Shown: piece by piece, positions 20,905 through 32,309 of the stretch
How the letters are laid out: every line of letters starts with the position of its first letter
Numbering within the stretch: position 1 is the stretch's first letter
From: Micrasema longulum
Taxonomy: Eukaryota > Arthropoda > Insecta > Trichoptera > Brachycentridae
Direction: 5' to 3'
DNA: 64,000 bases
Assembly (NCBI GenBank): GCA_022494885.1
Contig: JAGVSM010000508.1
Location: 122,201-186,200 of the forward strand
Program-made: the position numbers and the translations under genes
Notes under the pieces: generated by a model
What the model saw: only the letters and a program-made list of their open reading frames with translations
Database searches by the model: none
Told to the model about the DNA's origin: nothing

Positions 20905-21125
20905 AGGCGCTGTGGCTCAGTTGATTTGACCCAACCATAAAACTGGTGTCGCTGATTTGATTCCCGCCAGTTGCGTGAAAAATTCAAGAAAGATTTTTTC
21001 TCAATCAGACCGTGTATTGTGTTATATTTTTCATAACTTCCATCCTTGTTCTCTCTTTCTTAACTGCTGACAAGCCTCTTAAGAAGAGGCTAAGCGGGTA
21101 ACTGCATTAAATAAATAAGAAATAA
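20905..21125 (+). mobile_element. S4 tRNA-derived SINE-like element
   Basis: GGCGCTGTGGCTCAGTTGAT resembles a tRNA A-box region, and TGATTTGATTCCCGCC a degenerate B-box about 50 bp later. The end has a hairpin AAGCCTCTTAAGAAGAGGCTAA and an AAATAAATAAGAAATAAA tail. Only one copy is in the window. Confidence 0.55.
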
Positions 21126-21129
21126 AGAT

Positions 21130-21241
21130 ATTTCGTGGTTGGATGCGGCGCGCTCAGGATACGGAGATATGGAGGTCTAAGGGGGAGTCCTATCTTCACC
21201 GTTGGCCACGAGGTCTGATGATGATGACAATAAATGTTTAA
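21130..21241 (+). pseudogene. RTE-type LINE C-terminal stub with (ATG)n tail
   Basis: In frame from 21137: GWMRRAQDTEIWRSKGESY, then LHRWPRGLMMM, a pattern common at the very end of RTE-like ORF2 (W.xxAQDRExWRxxxEAY). The tail is TGATGATGATGACAATAAA. It is a 5'-truncated stub of about 110 bp. Confidence 0.6.
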
Positions 21242-21295
21242 ATACCTCTAGTAGATGCATATAATATAGTTTGTAAAATCATTTAGGAGAAGATA

Positions 21296-21575
21296 ATATA
21301 GAAGTCTAGGCATCTACAGGGCTTATGACCTGTCAATGGCTGGTTTAAGTGGCCACTTTACACACTGTGTAACATTCACCATTCTGCCTATATTTGAACA
21401 TCTATATTCTTCAATTCTTTCATCTGTTGATGTTTGTGAAGTTAAAGAGCTGAAACCTTTATGTTCTTCATCTCTGTTGTAATATGTGAATATAAACAGC
21501 TCCCCAGGGAGTTGAATCCAGTCCTTGTCTACAAAAATTTGGACAAACTCAAAATATTGTTGACACAATCTTTCA
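21296..21575. repeat. Repeat A, copy without a second arm
   Basis: The A core in opposite orientation to 1854-2200: GGCTTATGACCTGTCAATGG, GTGGCCACTTTACACACTGT, and the end ACAAAAATTTGGACAAACTC. The arm sequence occurs only once (left). Confidence 0.7.
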
Positions 21576-22345
21576 TTTGAAAATTAAGTTAGATTCATAT
21601 TTTTCCATGCTTTGAAATTCAGTTGATATTTTTTACAGTTACGTGTGAGGTGGATTTGCATGAACTACGAGTCACGTGTATTTTATAAAAATAAATGTAT
21701 ATTCTCATTATGCACAAAAGTCACGCACGGGTACTGTAAAAAGTCATTTTAGAGAGTAAAAATATTTTTTCTTTAGTTATGGGTACAATACCGCCAAAAA
21801 TATTGCGGTGTTTGAACCCTTTATAGCATCAAGTGACACTTTTATTACAAACCATTTCAGTCCTTACAAAATCCAAAATCAACACCAAAGTTAATTTTAA
21901 ATTAACATTACACAGGTACACGCCATTTAATGCAATCAAAGAAGATTTTCTCTTTAACAGATGATTACATCATGATTATTGCGAGAAAGTACACTTTAAA
22001 TTCACTCGTTGCAAACAGGGACGCGTATTTGAAATATGAAAAAAATATTTATACGTGACGTATAGTAAATATTTCGCGCTTTGTTAAAATAAGAAAAACA
22101 GTTCATGATCGTAAAATAACTTAACTTGAGGGTGGACTATTTATTGATGTGACTTATGTCACAACTTGATACACAAGAACAAAAGTATATCCTTTGATAC
22201 TTAAGTTAGTTGTATATATTTGAATTTTTTCAAGCCTTTATAACACATTTTCAACGTTACATATAAAAGAAAGTGAATGTCGCATTTTTCGCACGTCCGT
22301 CGCTGTTCTTCTTTTAAATTGATTGTTTTTTAATTGTTTTTCGAA
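21575..22345. other. Unassigned AT-rich stretch
   Basis: No recognised gene or repeat. Confidence 0.4.
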
Positions 22346-22349
22346 TTGT

Positions 22350-22745
22350 AATAACATATTTTATTATTTATTTATTTAATTTATTTCATTTTATTTGGGA
22401 TTTTTACAGCTATTACATAAACAAAATAATTAGAAAAATCTTAACAATACTAAAGCCAATTAAAAAAATCTACTGTAAATATAATGACACATAATATATA
22501 AGAAAAGAAGTTTAGTAATTGTATTTGTGTGACGTTTGTATTCATGTGTATGTGAATGTGTGTATGCGTGAATGAATGAGGGAGAGGATACATGTGCGTG
22601 TGGGAATGAAAGAGGGAGAGGGTGCGTGTGTATGGGTGCGTAAGTATGAAAATAATATATTTGCTTAAAACTTGTAAATTGTATAAAAAATGGTACAATA
22701 AAGAGCTTAGTATAAAGTTAGAAACCTTTTTGTTAAAATTCAAAT
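22350..22745 (-). repeat. LINE 3' UTR-like segment, antisense
   Basis: It begins with TTATTTATTTATTTAATTTATTTCATTTTATTTGGG-type tail sequence (reverse of an AAATA tail), close to the start of family C, and continues into a purine/GT-rich tract (22540-22650). Probably a LINE 3' end; the family is uncertain. Confidence 0.4.
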
Positions 22746-23061
22746 GACGAAATGATATAAATTGTTTTTTTTTTTTTTTAAGTACCTATGTTAAATTTCA
22801 AAACCGTATTCTGAAAAAAAAAAGCATTTAATTTTTTAAATTTAACTGATACACATCGAATTATGTAATGATACCTGAGAATACGGGTATATCAATGAAA
22901 AATTTCAATAAAAAAAATTTTTTTAAATTTCGTGGCGGAAATTTATCGTGATTTACTAACGAAATGAAAAATTTGAGAATTTTTAACTGAATCCTTAAGC
23001 TTTGTATAATTAACAAATGGTTTTATCGCTTTAGCAAAATCTAAGTATTATCTTACATTAT

Positions 23062-23495
23062 TACGGGTACCCAGATGACATTGGCATCATTGGTAGACCC
23101 CAGCGTGCGATGACGGAGAAAGTTGTTGAGCTAGAGAGAAATACTGATGGAATAGGACTTAACATCAACACAAATAAAACTAAATATATGCCGGTCACTA
23201 AAAGTGTTATTAATAACCAGACCCCGACAAGAATCAATATAGTCTCACATAAAATTGAACGCATTAGCAACTTTACCTCCATAGGATCAATAGTGAGATT
23301 GATTGCCGAATATTCATAGTAAGCGGCTGCTTTTTTGGTTTGAAAAGACATCTCGCATCTCGAGTGTTGTCGAGAAAAACAGAAGTCACCATCTTCAAAA
23401 CCTAGACTATGGGCCTGAATGTTGGGTATTGAGTAAAAATGATGAAACACCTCTCCTCATATTTGAGAGGAAAATACTAAGAATAATATTCTGAG
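23062..23495 (+). pseudogene. RTE/BovB-like reverse transcriptase fragment
   Basis: From 23068 the frame reads YPDDIGIIGRPQRAMTEKVV, the catalytic box of RTE-type RT (normally YADDIxIIGR) followed by the LEExAxxxGLxIN helix and TKYMPVTKS. After a frameshift it gives CFFGLKRHLASRVLSRKTEV, YGPECWVLSKNDETPLLIFE and RKILRIIF. The alanine of YADD is proline. Stops and shifts make it non-functional. Confidence 0.8.
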
Positions 23496-23519
23496 CTGCT
23501 GGTGTTCTTAAACAGTGCC

Positions 23520-25130
23520 CTCTGTTTGCCGGTCTTGCATTAAGTGCGATGTTCAGTTACAAGTCAAACGATTTTTATACAAATCTCGGTGCATTATACT
23601 TAAAAGTTTTTATATACTCGTTTGTATATTTTCAATGCTAGAATAGTATTAAAAATTTTGAGTTTCCTAAAATATTCTGGTACAGTATCTAAAGCGACAG
23701 CTTTTTTTATCATTTTTTAATATGTGCCTTTGAAGAGGACCAAATTGTTTTTGATCATAACGACTGTTAGAAAAATATTTATTGTTAAATGATCTATTTA
23801 TGCTATTCCTCATTGTACGAATATCACTTCAATTGAAAATTATTATTGAATAAATTGTGAACGTAATAAATTGAACCCTTTTCTATTTAATGTGACGTGC
23901 CATTGAAGTTTGGTTAAATTGAAGATGTCACGTTGTAAATAGCGATACCATCCCTGGATTGGCTTCCATAGCAACGGAATTAGGTTTTCGGGTCACTCGA
24001 TCATACTGCCGCATACTCGCCATTCATTGTATAATTTTCCTTACCAATATTTTCTATTTTATCATTTTTATTACCTGCACAATTAAATGAAACCCTTGTT
24101 ATGTTGTGTGTCATTTTCTTTGCTTTTTTTGTGAACATGATCAAATCGGCTTTTACATCAATCATTATATTTCTAGCCATCCATTTGCTTCGCAGGATAT
24201 CTCAATACCTCAACCTTTATTTAACATGTAGTGCAGATTGTCTTTTATTCTGTATGAATCTTGCCATTTCTTGTTTTCTTAATTTCTTGTAATAAAATAA
24301 CTGAAACTGCATACACGAAAAAGATTTTGATTTGGTAATTTTTATTTTCTACATTGTTTTAAAAAACTGGTGATGAAAAATATGCATTTTATATTATTAT
24401 CAATGGTTTTGTAGCGAACTGTTTTTGATGTATGGATGATTAATTAAATTGGATTTACCAGAAGTTTTGTTTCAAGGTTGCGTGTATTAAAATAAAAGAT
24501 TCACTTATAATTTAAGTGGAAATTTATTTACTCATTTTATGATTGAGTTACTATAGCAAAGATTCAAATATAAGAACGAAAGATGTAGACCATACTGAAT
24601 GAAATCTAGCCGTGTTAAATGAATTTGAATTTAATATATGCGTTTTCGATGAATGTTGTCATCTGTATCGTGTCGGTTGACCGGTACCAACCTTCTAACG
24701 TTAAATGGAGAGAACCTGATTTACGTTTCCGTTTTGCCGCAGTTGGCGCCTTGTTAAGTTGGTACATTAGCGGGTCTGGTACTTTGTGTTGCCAGTGCCC
24801 ATAGGTTATTATATACAATCACGCTTTCTTACAAATTATTACCTCAACATTTTATATATAAAATTAATTTAACTCCTAGTTAGCAGAAGGAAAACGAATT
24901 ATGACGAAAGAATATAGTATGTAACAAATCAATATTATTTTCGTGATTCCGATTAATGTAAAAAAAAAGCCTATGATTTTTCAATGGAAATAAAAATATT
25001 TATGCATTTTTAACCATCTATTACTTTTTTTTAGAACAGCAACATTTGTATATTAAAAACAAAAATTGTCTCGCACAAAGATTTTTTAACAATTTCATTT
25101 AAGGGATTTATGGAGCTTAAATTATTAAAG
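23520..25130. other. Mostly unassigned; GC-richer island at 24650-24800
   Basis: The island around GTTGGCGCCTTGTTAAGTTG has 61- and 67-codon frames on both strands that I do not recognise. The remainder is AT-rich. Confidence 0.35.
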
Positions 25131-25139
25131 GTGGTTTAC

Positions 25140-25501
25140 GAAATCTATGTACTCCGCTGTCTCGATTCTTGGTACCAGGAGCGTATGGTATTACTGGAGA
25201 CCAAACATTTAACTTACCCGTCCGTGTGTTTTGATGTTTGCATGTAAAATTCACGTTATGCCGGCGCGGCGTATTACAAAACGTGTGGTATCACATAACG
25301 TGAATACATCGCGCTGTACGTTTCTCCGCCGTATTTTACCTCCTCACACATCCTATCTACCTGGTACAGGCGCTCATCACCTATGAGAATATTCCGAGAA
25401 GTTCTCGCATACCGAAATTGGTATTTGAAGAGAAGATTCGAAATAACTTGTGACGTTATTCTGCTGCTCGGATTACTATAAAATTTAAAAATAACATACA
25501 T
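25140..25501 (-). CDS. Unrecognised open frame, possible old coding sequence
   Basis: A 75-codon frame starts at 25501, and the reading remains protein-like beyond its stop. GDERLYQVDRMCEEVKYGGE and TYSAMYSRYVIPHVL show balanced amino acid use unlike the surrounding AT-rich shadows, and the DNA is GC-richer. I do not recognise a family. It may be a fragment of a transposon protein or of a host exon. Confidence 0.25.
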
Positions 25502-25565
25502 ATTTTTTTAAATAATTTGTGAATTAATAGAAAAACCATCCGAAGTAGCCAATTTTTTTTTCATT

Positions 25566-25890
25566 TTCGCCTACCAAGCTTGAGGTCCTGATTTCGATTC
25601 CTAAGTTAAATGTAATATTTTTAATTTGCACTGCAATATTTCTCTATCTCTGGATTAGCACCTGAAGGGTAAGACTGTTAACTTTACCCAGCGTTGTAGC
25701 TGGGTCATGAGCCCCCCTGGCATGATTTGAATTTTGCGCCCCCCAAGACTTATTTTCTAAGAAGAGAAAGAGAAAAAAGGGCTTTGGGTCTGCAAAGTGC
25801 GTTCCCCTGACGGTTGCGCCCGCCTGGCCAGCCCTTATACGCTGACCTTACCTTCCTGTAACATATTATCAAGATACTCTTTATTATTTT
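25566..25890 (+). mobile_element. S2 SINE, degraded, split by a GC-rich insert
   Basis: The head remnant CTACCAAGCTTGAGGTCCTG with B-box GATTTCGATTCC, and body TCTGGATTAGCACCTGAAGG, stop at about 25683. The body resumes at about 25849 with CTGACCTTACCTTCCTGTAA. The intervening 165 bp is GC-rich and foreign. Confidence 0.65.
25683..25848. mobile_element. GC-rich 165-bp insertion in an S2 SINE
   Basis: It starts CAGCGTTGTAGCTGGGTCAT and ends CCTGGCCAGCCCTTATACG, with GCGCCCCCC inside. Flanks TTAACTTTACC and CTGACCTTACC look like a diverged target duplication. No other copy in the window. Confidence 0.45.
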
Positions 25891-25899
25891 ACCAAATTA

Positions 25900-26110
25900 G
25901 TTTACTTATTATTTAATTTTATTTATTACATACGCCCAGAGGGCTTTTAAAAACAGGTAAAAAATAAAATTCAAAAGTTTCATTACAAAAGTTAATGGAA
26001 GTTCGTTTATTTATTTGTTCATTCAAAATTACAATCGATTAAATATTAATCAACTTATTAAGGCTTTTAAGGCTGTGTCCGTGTCAAGCCATAATAATTA
26101 ACAATAAAAA
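25900..26110 (-). repeat. LINE 3' ends, antisense
   Basis: TTTATTTATTACATACGCCCAGAGGGCTTTT (in reverse, GCCCTCTGGGCGTATG plus AAATAAA) matches the plus-strand end at 61075-61115. A second tail-like TTTATTTATTTG follows at 26008, with a GGCTTTTAAGGC hairpin. Confidence 0.45.
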
Positions 26111-26114
26111 TACA

Positions 26115-26560
26115 TAGTTAAATAAATTAGATTGAATTACAATTATATGTGATGCTATAGAATAACAATCCAGAAAAACAAGGTATAAATTAAAATAACA
26201 AAATTCCAAACAAACAATGTCAAAAGAAAATCAGATATAAATATTAAAATATAAAATATATAAATTTAGATTCACAAATAATCAAATATACAAAAAAATA
26301 GTATCACTAAAGTCAACAAATAGTAAAATATAGTAGTATATACAAAATAATAGTATGATTGAAATTAATAAAAAAATAATGTATATATATGTTAACATAA
26401 TTGAAATATGGTTTTATTAATGGGTCTTATAAATATGTCTCCAATAAAAAAAACTTATTTTTTAAGTACCGAATTACATTATGTTTCATAGATATACATA
26501 AATAATTTTAAATGTACCTACACTTAAGATAATATTTGTTTCATATTAATTATCCTTTCA
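26115..26560. other. Unassigned A-rich stretch
   Basis: Very A-rich sequence with no gene signal. Confidence 0.4.
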
Positions 26561-26579
26561 TTGCATTATGTTTACAAAT

Positions 26580-26640
26580 TTGAAGATGCCCATTAGAGGG
26601 TGAAAGCGCTAATTGGTCGGAAAAAAATTAAGTGGAAGTA
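26580..26640 (+). repeat. Repeat J, copy 1, with hammerhead-like motif
   Basis: TTGAAGA, T, GCCC/GGGT stem, GAAAGC and GGTC (26580-26618), then AAAAAAATTAAGTGGAAG. It matches 44934-44971. Same layout as the PLE terminal motif. Confidence 0.4.
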
Positions 26641-26695
26641 AACCAAGTATTTTTTAATTAGTAACTTATATGTAAATATAAGTTATTTATTATTT

Positions 26696-27376
26696 ATATT
26701 TATATATACGCCCAATGGGCATTTTCAAGGACATATTTAAATAAAGAAAATTATAATAAAGGAAAGTAGAAAGACACAATGGCATATAGTAGACAACTTG
26801 TTATCAAAGAAATCAAGACTGGCATGTTTGTTTGCAGACCTAAGAATTCTGGGCATAGGGGAATGAAAACCATAGTTAGTTCTATGGTTCTCGGTATTTT
26901 ATTTTATTTGGGAAATCAACAGTTCTACGTACATATTTTTAGTAAACAAACAGATATAGTGTATAAACTCAGAACTAATTACAGCTTTCCACATAGTATA
27001 CAAAGTTAGTAAAGAAAATATATTACATATCAAATAAATACATACAATTTGTACATATAAACATGTTATTTTCATGTACTCAATAATCAAAGATTTTTTA
27101 AATATTTATCTTAAGAACATTAAGTTACTGTAAATCGGGCGGGATAAGGACAAGAATGCTTGAAGAGAGGATAAGGAGGGAAGGGGAGATGTACATATTT
27201 ATTATTATAATGTCTACTAAGTTACATACATTTTTAGTGTAAATTTTAAATCTGACAGAGTGATGTATGAAAGAGTAAGTTTTGTCTGAGGTTTCCAGTA
27301 GGGATATTTATTTTTTGACCTCAGTAGTTCAGGCGCATCAAAGAGTGAGTTGAGAATTTTAAACATGACTGGAAGT
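26696..27376 (-). pseudogene. LINE B, copy 2, with a LINE C insertion
   Basis: Antisense. FKILNSLFDAPEL (27340 region) and MPRILRSANKHASLDFFDNK (26800 region) match LINE B at 11336-11772. The 3' end has ATGCCCATTGGGCGTATATA. Compared with copy 1, about 75 bp around the stop codon is missing. The two coding parts are separated by LINE C copy 2. Confidence 0.75.
26891..27267 (-). mobile_element. LINE C 3' UTR inserted in LINE B
   Basis: A 377-bp family C segment, including the TATTTTATTTTATTT tail, sits between ...TTCTATGG and ...GAAAGAGTAAG, which are adjacent in LINE B copy 1 (11610-11630). It is thus younger than this LINE B copy. Confidence 0.75.
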
Positions 27377-27379
27377 TAT

Positions 27380-28055
27380 TACATCATTACGTATTAATAA
27401 TGATAAAATATAACATTAAAGTAGGTAGGCATTATGCACAATGTGGATGCGTATAAAGGGTTTGATGATAATGTAATATTAAAAATAAATAGTATTATTC
27501 TTTATATCTCTTATTTTCCGCTTTGTTTTTCCCCTAAGAAGCATTCCAGTAAGGTCTGATATTTTTCTGGTATAAATTTTAACTTTATTTGCTGTTCGAA
27601 ATTCGGAACAATCAAAAGTCAACGGTTTGTTTTCTTCTGTGTTATTTATTTTCGTATCCTTTAAAAAGTTAATCCGCTCGTTTTGATGTTTCCTACGCAG
27701 TTCGAAGACGAATGTAAAAAGTTATCGCATATTTCAAAATAATTGTTTAAGTTGAATAAAACATTGACAAAAGCGTACCTCGAGTAACTGCCCATGATCT
27801 TAGTACGCAGCATCAATGTTCAACTCTTGTAAATCGTTTTATTTGCCGTCGACTATGTACATTATTAACTTAAACATTGTACGGAAGTAAGTTTAACACT
27901 TTTGATGCTTAAAGTTTTGTACTTTAACGTGCCACTTAGCAGAGTGAAACTTTACTACACTTGAGTGTACCTTTGAATAATTACCAAGCTAAAAAATGAA
28001 CATATTCACAAGGTGCTTTACCTACAGGTTCACAGTACATGTAAATAATATTATT
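27380..28055. other. Unassigned AT-rich stretch
   Basis: No recognised features. Confidence 0.4.
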
Positions 28056-28120
28056 ACAAAATGGTAAGAAAGAATAAATCCCATACAGGCATAGCCTGTG
28101 CGTGGGTATACTGTGAATTT

Positions 28121-28322
28121 GGCGGCCTCCGTGGTGTAGTGGTCAAGACGCTTGACTCACGCACGGAAGGTTCCGGGTTCGATTCCCGGTGAGAACACAA
28201 AAAAATAAAAATGTGATTTTTCTCAAGCCTGGTTGTTCTGTAATGTAATTCACCTCTGTAATTGGGCTCCCTGGCCTGTTGTGGTGCAAAAAAAAAATGA
28301 AATGAAAAAAAAATGAAATGAA
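28121..28322 (+). mobile_element. S1 tRNA-derived SINE
   Basis: A full head and body, with B-box GGTTCGATTCC, ending in GGTGCAAAAAAAAAATGAAATG-type tail. ATACTG at 28109 and 28323 may be the target duplication. Confidence 0.85.
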
Positions 28323-28344
28323 ATACTGGTTTAATCAGTTTAAC

Positions 28345-28800
28345 ATGACAGTACGAATTTATTTATTTTATTTATTTATTTATTTTGAAACCAACACAGG
28401 CATAATTATAAACAATACATAAAGAATAACAACAAATAACAAGACCAATTACGGGTTTCATATAGGAACAAAAAAAAAAAAAAAAAAAAAAGTGACACAT
28501 TTTGCTAGCAATTTACCTAGAGAAATCAAGCACATCTCTTTACTTGACTCATTTTTTAGAGGTTTTTTAAAGGTTCGTTTAAACTTTTCATGTCTCTCAT
28601 TATAAGTAAATACATTGTTTAGTCTAGGAGCGAAGAATAGTGCATATCTCTGTCATTGTCTAGTTTTACAGAAGGGTGCTTTGATTTTAAGGTTAAGCCT
28701 CTAACTGGTTCGATTTTCATTAGTTTTAAATAAGTTTATTCGCGTGTGTATACATTTCAAAGCTTGTATGCAATACTTTTATCTTATATATATTATTTCA
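28345..28800 (-). repeat. LINE 3' end, antisense
   Basis: It starts with TTTATTTATTTATTTATTTT (reverse of a tail), then GAAACCAACACAGGC. The minus strand around 28500-28640 gives NVFTYNERHEKFKRTFKKPL, a plausible ORF2 end. A 23-bp poly-A is at about 28470. Confidence 0.4.
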
Positions 28801-28913
28801 GTTTTAAGGATAATAGAAAATCGGATTCTTTACGAAAAAAGGGTATATTTTAATTAAAAACTGCAGTATGTTGAAAATGGGGAAAAACTATTTTTAAAGA
28901 AAAAGAGGTTTTT

Positions 28914-29540
28914 AACAATGTTTTAAGTATGTCCAAATGCTTGCAGACTGGCTGGATTTTCTCCCTAGGGAGTTGTTCATATTTAAATTTATTGCAACAG
29001 AGAGGAAACATATTTTTGAGAAGGAAATTTGAGAGTCTAGGCATTTACAGGGCTTATGACCTATCACCTGGGCACCTGTCATTTTTTTGTCCTAGCTTTA
29101 ATTTTATTTAGTTGTATTTTATTTTATTAGTGCCTATATTTATTATAAGAAAGTGTATTTACCATCGTTAGAATGGACTGCATAAGTCCGTCAAATAAAT
29201 AAATTGGCTGGTTTAAGTGGCCACTTTACACACTGCGTATTATTCACCATTATGCCTATGTTTGAACATCCACATTTCCTCAACTCTTCATCTGTTGACT
29301 TTTGTGAAGTAAAAGAGCTGAAACCTTTATCCTGTGGGTGAGATTCATCCAGCTGAACCAATTCACCTACTAGACAACGCCTGAAAACAATTTTCAAATT
29401 TTGTATACTTCTTATTTTACCAGGTAGTTAATTCAATAATGTTTTGAGCATGTCCAAATGCTTGCAAACTGGCTGGATTTTCTCCCATATTCCTTTCTCA
29501 AAAATGTTTTCCCTCTCTGTTGCAACAAACTTAAAAGAGC
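28914..29540. repeat. Repeat A, complex copy split by a LINE 3' end
   Basis: Direct repeats at 28917 and 29442 (AATGTTTTRAGYATGTCCAA, then TGCTTGCARACTGGCTGG) enclose the A core. The core is cut after GACCTATCA (29063) and resumes at TTGGCTGGTTTAAGTGGCC (29203). The outer TTGCAACAGAGAGGAAAC and CCCTCTCTGTTGCAA are inverted relative to each other. Confidence 0.65.
29064..29202 (+). mobile_element. Short LINE 3' end inserted in repeat A
   Basis: 139 bp, ending GGACTGCATAAGTCCGTCAAATAAATAAA: a hairpin (GGACT...AGTCC) plus AAAT tail. This resembles the tail of the LINE at 62634. It cleanly splits the A core. Confidence 0.65.
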
Positions 29541-29564
29541 TTTTAATTAATCAAATGAAACGGC

Positions 29565-29660
29565 AACACATGTACAGCACTTGTAACTGCGCTTAACTAC
29601 ATGTTAATCGCAGTTACATGTGCTATACATTATAACAGTATGTACGCGTACGTACTGTAC
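29565..29660. repeat. Imperfect hairpin plus GTACGCGTAC palindrome
   Basis: GCACTTGTAACTGCG (29572) pairs with CGCAGTTACATGTGC (29605) around a short loop. It is followed by GTACGCGTACGTAC. No function assigned. Confidence 0.55.
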
Positions 29661-29705
29661 TGTAAATGAAATTAATTACTTGCTGGACATCTCAGTCAAA
29701 GTAAG

Positions 29706-30130
29706 CTATTTGACTGTCATCATCCGTTTTCGGGCGGCCAAGTCGCGCATCCGCTTGATATTGAGAAGTTGCATGTGGTCACACTTGGACTGATGCTCCA
29801 TCCACATCAACGCTGTTTTAAGGCCGGCAAATGCTTCGCTAGCTGATGGTCCCGTGTCTGCTTCGATAACCTTGACATTAATATCATCTTCTTCCTCGAC
29901 ACTTTCACTAAGTTCATCATTATTTAGATTAAAAAAACAGGGTTTGACGAATCACCCGCCATCCGCTCTTCCATATCTTCAGCACATCCTTCTGAACATC
30001 CAGGAATTTTCAAAATAATGTTTTTGATTTCCTCGATTGATTCTCTTGTCTCTTTGATGTCCTTTTCTTGAGCTCGAGAATTCGGGAAGTGATTAGGATA
30101 ATCAGCGATTTGGATAGTCAGAGCTCGGAT
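29706..30130 (-). pseudogene. pogo/Tigger-like transposase C-terminus
   Basis: Minus strand, ending with TAG at 29706-29708: LNNDELSESVEEEDDINVKV, then SEAFAGLKTALMWMEHQSKC and LLNIKRMRDLAARKR. This matches the Tigger tail (SEAxxALxxALxWLExQxxC ... LRxIRDLAAxKR). Upstream, after one shift, comes NIILKIPGCSEGCAEDMEER. The DDE core is absent. Different from the Tigger fossil at 9970. Confidence 0.75.
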
Positions 30131-30149
30131 TATTGAAATTCTACTGTAT

Positions 30150-30325
30150 TTTGAAAATATTTATATATTTCTACCATCAGATATGATACACTTATGCCAG
30201 GGTTATTTCCAATGCTCGAAACATTTTTGATTGGCTCTTTTTGGTATGGCCTTAAGTTCCGTCAGCGATACGGTCTTTATTTCCTCTGTGATTGCAAAAC
30301 TGTGTCCTTCCATAGTCCTCTTCAT
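30150..30325 (-). pseudogene. mariner-like transposase C-terminus
   Basis: Minus strand: ITEEIKTVSLTELKAIPKRA, then QKCFEHWK, a stop, PWHKCIISDG. This is the ending of mariner transposases (IPxxAFQKCFExWKKRWHKCI). Directly next to the Tigger fragment, in the same orientation. Confidence 0.75.
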
Positions 30326-30514
30326 CTTTGTGCGGTGGTTGGTCACTGACACACTCTGTTTTTTTTATTAAAAAATCACGAACGTGCAGCGAGGGTTCGT
30401 CATTTTCGCTCTGCAATAACCTTGAAAATTCACCGATTACACTAAACGCGTCTTACTAGTTTGTCTTTCAAAAAGCAACTACAAGTCCAAAATGGACAAA
30501 AATTGACCAAATAC

Positions 30515-30800
30515 TGATAAAAGTATATGAAATGGATATAAAATAATTAATTGTATTTTCTAAATCAATTTGAATATTGTGGAAAAATGTTTTCGTATAA
30601 ATTTTAAAAAGAAATTAAAAAAGAATACGTCACTAGAAAAACGCGACATGATAGTTGTGACGTCTAGATTTCTGACAATGTTCAAAACAAATTTGAATGG
30701 CTAACGAATGACAACAAATAAACATGATTCGTGACGTATTAGGAGTGTGGCCAATGGAATGATCGTTTTTGCGGGTATTCCAAATTTACAAATTTAAAAA
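30515..30800 (+). repeat. Repeat F, copy 1
   Basis: Homologous to the reverse strand of 54655-54950 (AATTAATTGTATTTTCWAAA, AGAAAAACGCGACRTG, GTGGCCAATRGAAT). Non-coding; contains TGACGT elements. Probably a DNA-transposon relic. Confidence 0.6.
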
Positions 30801-31865
30801 TGTTTTTATGCTACTAATAAGTAACAAAAATTTTTTTTTTACTGAACAGTATTTCATAGACCTTTATTATTTTTAAAATATTTTTTTTTAAATACGTGAT
30901 ATTTCCTTATAATGAACCAATAGAGACTCTAAAAAAAAGCTCTAAAATTACGTATTTCAACCTGAAATTAAAATATACTTTGAATTTTTAAACAAACCTT
31001 GCATTCGATACACATTTAGTTCTTTAATATATTCTCTACATTAATTTTGAGTTATTGATTTTACACAAACAAATACGCATAAATGAATAATGAATAAATT
31101 TACCACATAAAAAGTAAATTTTAATAAAATTTGGAATGCCAATACTAATTTTGTTCAATACATCAGTAAAGGATAACGTTTGTTAACCATTATTTGCGTT
31201 CTTTTGTTCCATTTCAAACCAAGGTGGTATCATACTAAATAATATTGATAACTGCGTTAAAATCGAACTTACGTAACTCTATCACCTAACTCAACATAAT
31301 GACTAAACTTAAGTTAGCGCAAAACTTATAACTTGTTTTAACTTTGCGAAAATCAATTTAACTTTCAAAAGCAGTTGAAGATAAATGGAGATAAAATAGG
31401 ATAAATTTATCTTCCTGTTTGAGGATATATTTCCGTTCTAGGCAAAACTTTCCTACCAGAAATTGTATTTTAAATACCTACATTGAATTGGAAAGGTCAG
31501 TCAATAGTCGATACGATCAATATACACATTACTGTGATAATTAGGCTTCATTTTTATTTCAAACGCCACGCTACAAAATGTTAAAAGTTACTATGTTTGA
31601 ATGTTTTTTTATTATTATATATTACCTTACTCCAAAAATTATAAACAGTACTACAAAACATCATACATATATTTGAAGCACAATTTCTGTGGATATTCAT
31701 ATTAATAAAATAAATATTAAACAACTTTGTTAAATTTTATAAATTTAAAACAACAACAACGGTTTCAAAGTAACACAACCTTATTTATCAAGGTACACTT
31801 AACTAATTCATCTTATCCTATTTTATTTTTACAGTGATTTAATTCACAGAGATTAAAAGTTCTTC
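30800..31865. other. Unassigned AT-rich stretch
   Basis: No recognised features. Confidence 0.45.
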
Positions 31866-31869
31866 ATGT

Positions 31870-32300
31870 TGAAATAAACTTATTGAAATAACTTAGAAAT
31901 CTAAGAAATTAAAAAAGCGGTTAATACTAATAAAAAAGTTAGAAATAACAAAAAAACAATATTTACTTTCGTCCACTCTTGTCTAGTATTAAAGATCGTA
32001 TCCATATCACTTCACACTTTCCATCTTGTAAAGAAAAATATGAAAAAAGACTTGACTTGTTAGCTCCATATTTTTTGGTGTAATATTTAGTAATCACTGT
32101 TATAGTATAATAGGAAAAGATTCATTAGTTAATTATACCTTTATAAAGATGTTTTCGAAGAAAAAAACTCTAATATTACAGTAAAAGAACACTTAAAGTG
32201 CCAAAATAATAATACATTTTTTAAATTCGCAAGCCACCTGAGAGTATAGTCAAAATTTCAATAAAAATATAATATTAAAATTAGACAACTGAAATCTTTT
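31870..32300 (+). pseudogene. Penelope-like element fragment, copy 2
   Basis: EIKKAVNTNKKVRNNKKTIF parallels EIKKAIYNEKKLINKK at 5870. The following DNA (CCACTCTTGTCTAGT...GACTTGACTTGTTAGCTC...GAAAAGATTCATTAGTTA) matches 6100-6240. At 32195-32300 the earlier part of the ORF (AATTCGCAAGCCACCTGA; ATTAAAATTAGACAACT) appears again, so partial copies lie in tandem. All frames are broken. Confidence 0.5.
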
Positions 32301-32309
32301 TTTTTCTTT

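Noticed and set aside
21323..21568. 81-codon minus-strand frame
   Set aside because: It lies in repeat A and is not kept in the other copies.
22450..22743. 97-codon histidine-rich frame
   Set aside because: It follows from a GT/purine-rich simple tract in a LINE-like 3' UTR.
29565..29640. microRNA precursor hairpin
   Set aside because: The stem is imperfect and flanked by repeats; no second copy or conserved seed can be judged without small-RNA data.
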